From Candidatus Hydrogenedentota bacterium (GTDB taxonomy: Bacteria > Hydrogenedentota > Hydrogenedentia > Hydrogenedentales > CAITNO01), in NCBI GenBank assembly GCA_029554925.1, contig JAKPUV010000460.1:1-7237 (forward strand): a stretch of 7,237 nucleotides of DNA, given 5' to 3'. Positions within the stretch are counted from its first letter, which is position 1. Every line of letters starts with the position of its first letter. Position numbers and translations under genes: made by a program. Shown here in pieces: positions 6,761-7,237 of this stretch. The notes beneath the pieces are model-generated. The model saw nothing but the letters and a program-made list of their open reading frames with translations. It made no database searches and was not told the DNA's origin.

Positions 6761-6790
6761 TTGACCCCGGCAGGGGCGTGCTGGTAACAT
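6761..6790 (+). promoter_or_regulatory. Probable promoter of the 48-residue small protein gene
   Basis: TTGACC (6761-6766) and TAACAT (6785-6790) are separated by 18 bases; the -35 matches five of six consensus positions and the -10 four of six. Transcription would begin near 6797, about 60 bases before the ATG at 6856. GTGC and GCAC (6778-6781 and 6791-6794) form short inverted arms around the -10. Confidence 0.5.
6764..6778 (+). repeat. 15-base direct repeat, copy 2 (small-gene promoter)
   Basis: ACCCCGGCAGGGGCG differs from the copy at 6686-6700 only at the fifth base. It overlaps the end of the -35 element and most of the spacer of the rightward promoter. The two copies are 78 bases apart, in the same orientation on the plus strand, so each faces its own promoter in the opposite sense. 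Confidence 0.4.
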
Positions 6791-6855
6791 GCACCCCGTG
6801 GTTCGCGCCTATTTGGCGCTGTCCGACTGGCCAACAAGGAAGCGGGAGTCCCGTC

Positions 6856-7002
6856 ATGCAGACATCGCTCATCATCGAATCCAACGGTTCCGGCAAGGAC
6901 AAGCTCGACGACCTGCTGGCGGACGGCTGGGTGGTCGTGTCCGTCACCGCCAACCACGGCAGAAGTTACAACGATTTCCTTGTGATTCTCGAGAAGAACT
7001 AG
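6856..7002 (+). CDS. Small DUF4177-like protein (48 aa)
   Basis: A 48-residue protein with no signal peptide or membrane segment. The pattern KLDDLLADGWVVVSVTA (16-32) followed by FLVILEK (41-47) resembles the LNxLxxEGWxVVSV...LxK core of small DUF4177-type proteins, a strand-helix-strand unit whose function is not established. The ATG at 6856 has GGGAG at 6844-6848 seven bases upstream, and a plausible promoter lies at 6761-6790; these support a real gene despite its length. In-frame sequence further upstream runs through the promoter and is unlikely to be translated. GSGK at 11-14 is only a fragment of a P-loop pattern and is not evidence of nucleotide binding. It faces away from lexA and ends 12 bases before the convergent clpB stop. 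The family assignment is from memory of the pattern and is moderate at best. Confidence 0.65.
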   Translation: MQTSLIIESNGSGKDKLDDLLADGWVVVSVTANHGRSYNDFLVILEKN

Positions 7003-7014
7003 TTTCTTCCCCGC

Positions 7015-7237
7015 CTAGTCATCCTCCCCCCCGCGCGTCCGGAACCGGAGCGCGTCCCCGTCCCGTTCAGCGCGCACCCGCGCGCCGTCGGTAATTCCTC
7101 CTGTGAGGATTTCACGGGCCAGGGGGTCGAGCAGCAGCCGTTGGATCGCGCGCTTGAGGGGGCGCGCGCCGTAGACGGGGTCGTAGCCCTGCTCGGCAAG
7201 GAGGTCGCCGGCCTCCGGCGACAGTTCAAGCGCCAGT
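7015..7237 (-). CDS. clpB: ClpB disaggregase, C-terminal end (partial, cut by window edge)
   Basis: The last 73 codons plus a TAG stop (7017-7015) are present; the gene continues beyond the right edge. The translation carries [17 protein letters not shown] followed by [11 protein letters not shown], the characteristic C-terminal small domain of the second AAA+ module in ClpB/Hsp104, then [18 protein letters not shown] and a short EDD end. ClpB is a hexameric cytosolic ATPase that extracts proteins from aggregates together with DnaK. The [10 protein letters not shown] block also occurs in related ClpA/ClpC proteins, but the following DPLAxxIL and the short tail favour ClpB. Reading frame: codons begin at 7236. 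A run of seven G on the coding strand (complement of 7026-7032) sits near the stop; the frame is intact through it and it could be a sequencing-error hot spot affecting only the last few residues. Confidence 0.88.
   Translation of the reverse strand, partial: LALELSPEAGDLLAEQGYDPVYGARPLKRAIQRLLLDPLAREILTGGITDGARVRAERDGDALRFRTRGGEDD

Noticed and set aside
6610..6957. N-terminal extension of lexA to 6957
   Set aside because: The extension would cross the lexA promoter, operator and Shine-Dalgarno, and the usual LexA N-terminus begins at the ATG at 6612.
6993..7009. GAAGAA/TTCTTC hairpin at the end of the small gene
   Set aside because: The stem is six bases and AT-rich with no U-tract, and partly consists of the AACTAGTT palindrome; too weak for a terminator.

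Overview
The window is a compact, GC-rich piece of bacterial chromosome carrying seven complete genes and one gene cut by the right edge. Codon third positions are mostly G or C, so nearly every real gene has long open shadows in other frames. A bifunctional class A penicillin-binding protein, LexA and ClpB point to an ordinary bacterial core genome. The gene order is not one I recognise from a model organism. A little-studied, peptidoglycan-containing, high-GC lineage (for example Hydrogenedentota or a PVC relative) would fit, but this is a weak impression and not a taxonomic call.

Left part (1-4120, all + strand): an unrecognised 480-residue exported protein, a small VanZ-family membrane protein, then a 719-residue penicillin-binding protein 1A type enzyme. 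The spacing (26 and 49 bases) allows co-transcription. Two of the three products concern the cell envelope.

Middle part (4121-5985, + strand): a strong sigma70-type promoter (TTGACT, 17-base spacer, TACAAT) and a roughly 90-base leader with a predicted hairpin precede a two-gene unit. The first gene encodes a DnaA-like AAA+ module that lacks the DnaA DNA-binding domain and instead carries a long coiled coil and an acidic tail. The second encodes an HD-domain nucleotidase of the YfbR/HDDC2 type, and its ATG overlaps the stop of the first gene (ATGA). This pair is the least conventional part of the window.

Right part (5986-7237): lexA runs on the minus strand, tail to tail with the HD gene. 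Its upstream region is a divergent promoter block holding a sigma70-type lexA promoter, a candidate LexA operator CTGAA-N6-TTCAG just downstream of the -10, and a second promoter facing right for a 48-residue DUF4177-like small protein. A 15-base near-identical direct repeat lies in the spacer region of both promoters. The final feature is the C-terminal end of ClpB on the minus strand.

Taken together, the window carries cell-wall synthesis, a possible replication or nucleotide-pool module, the SOS regulator and a stress disaggregase. The functional link between the DnaA-like protein, the nucleotidase and LexA is inferred from position only. No RNA gene, CRISPR array, insertion sequence or convincing intrinsic terminator was seen.
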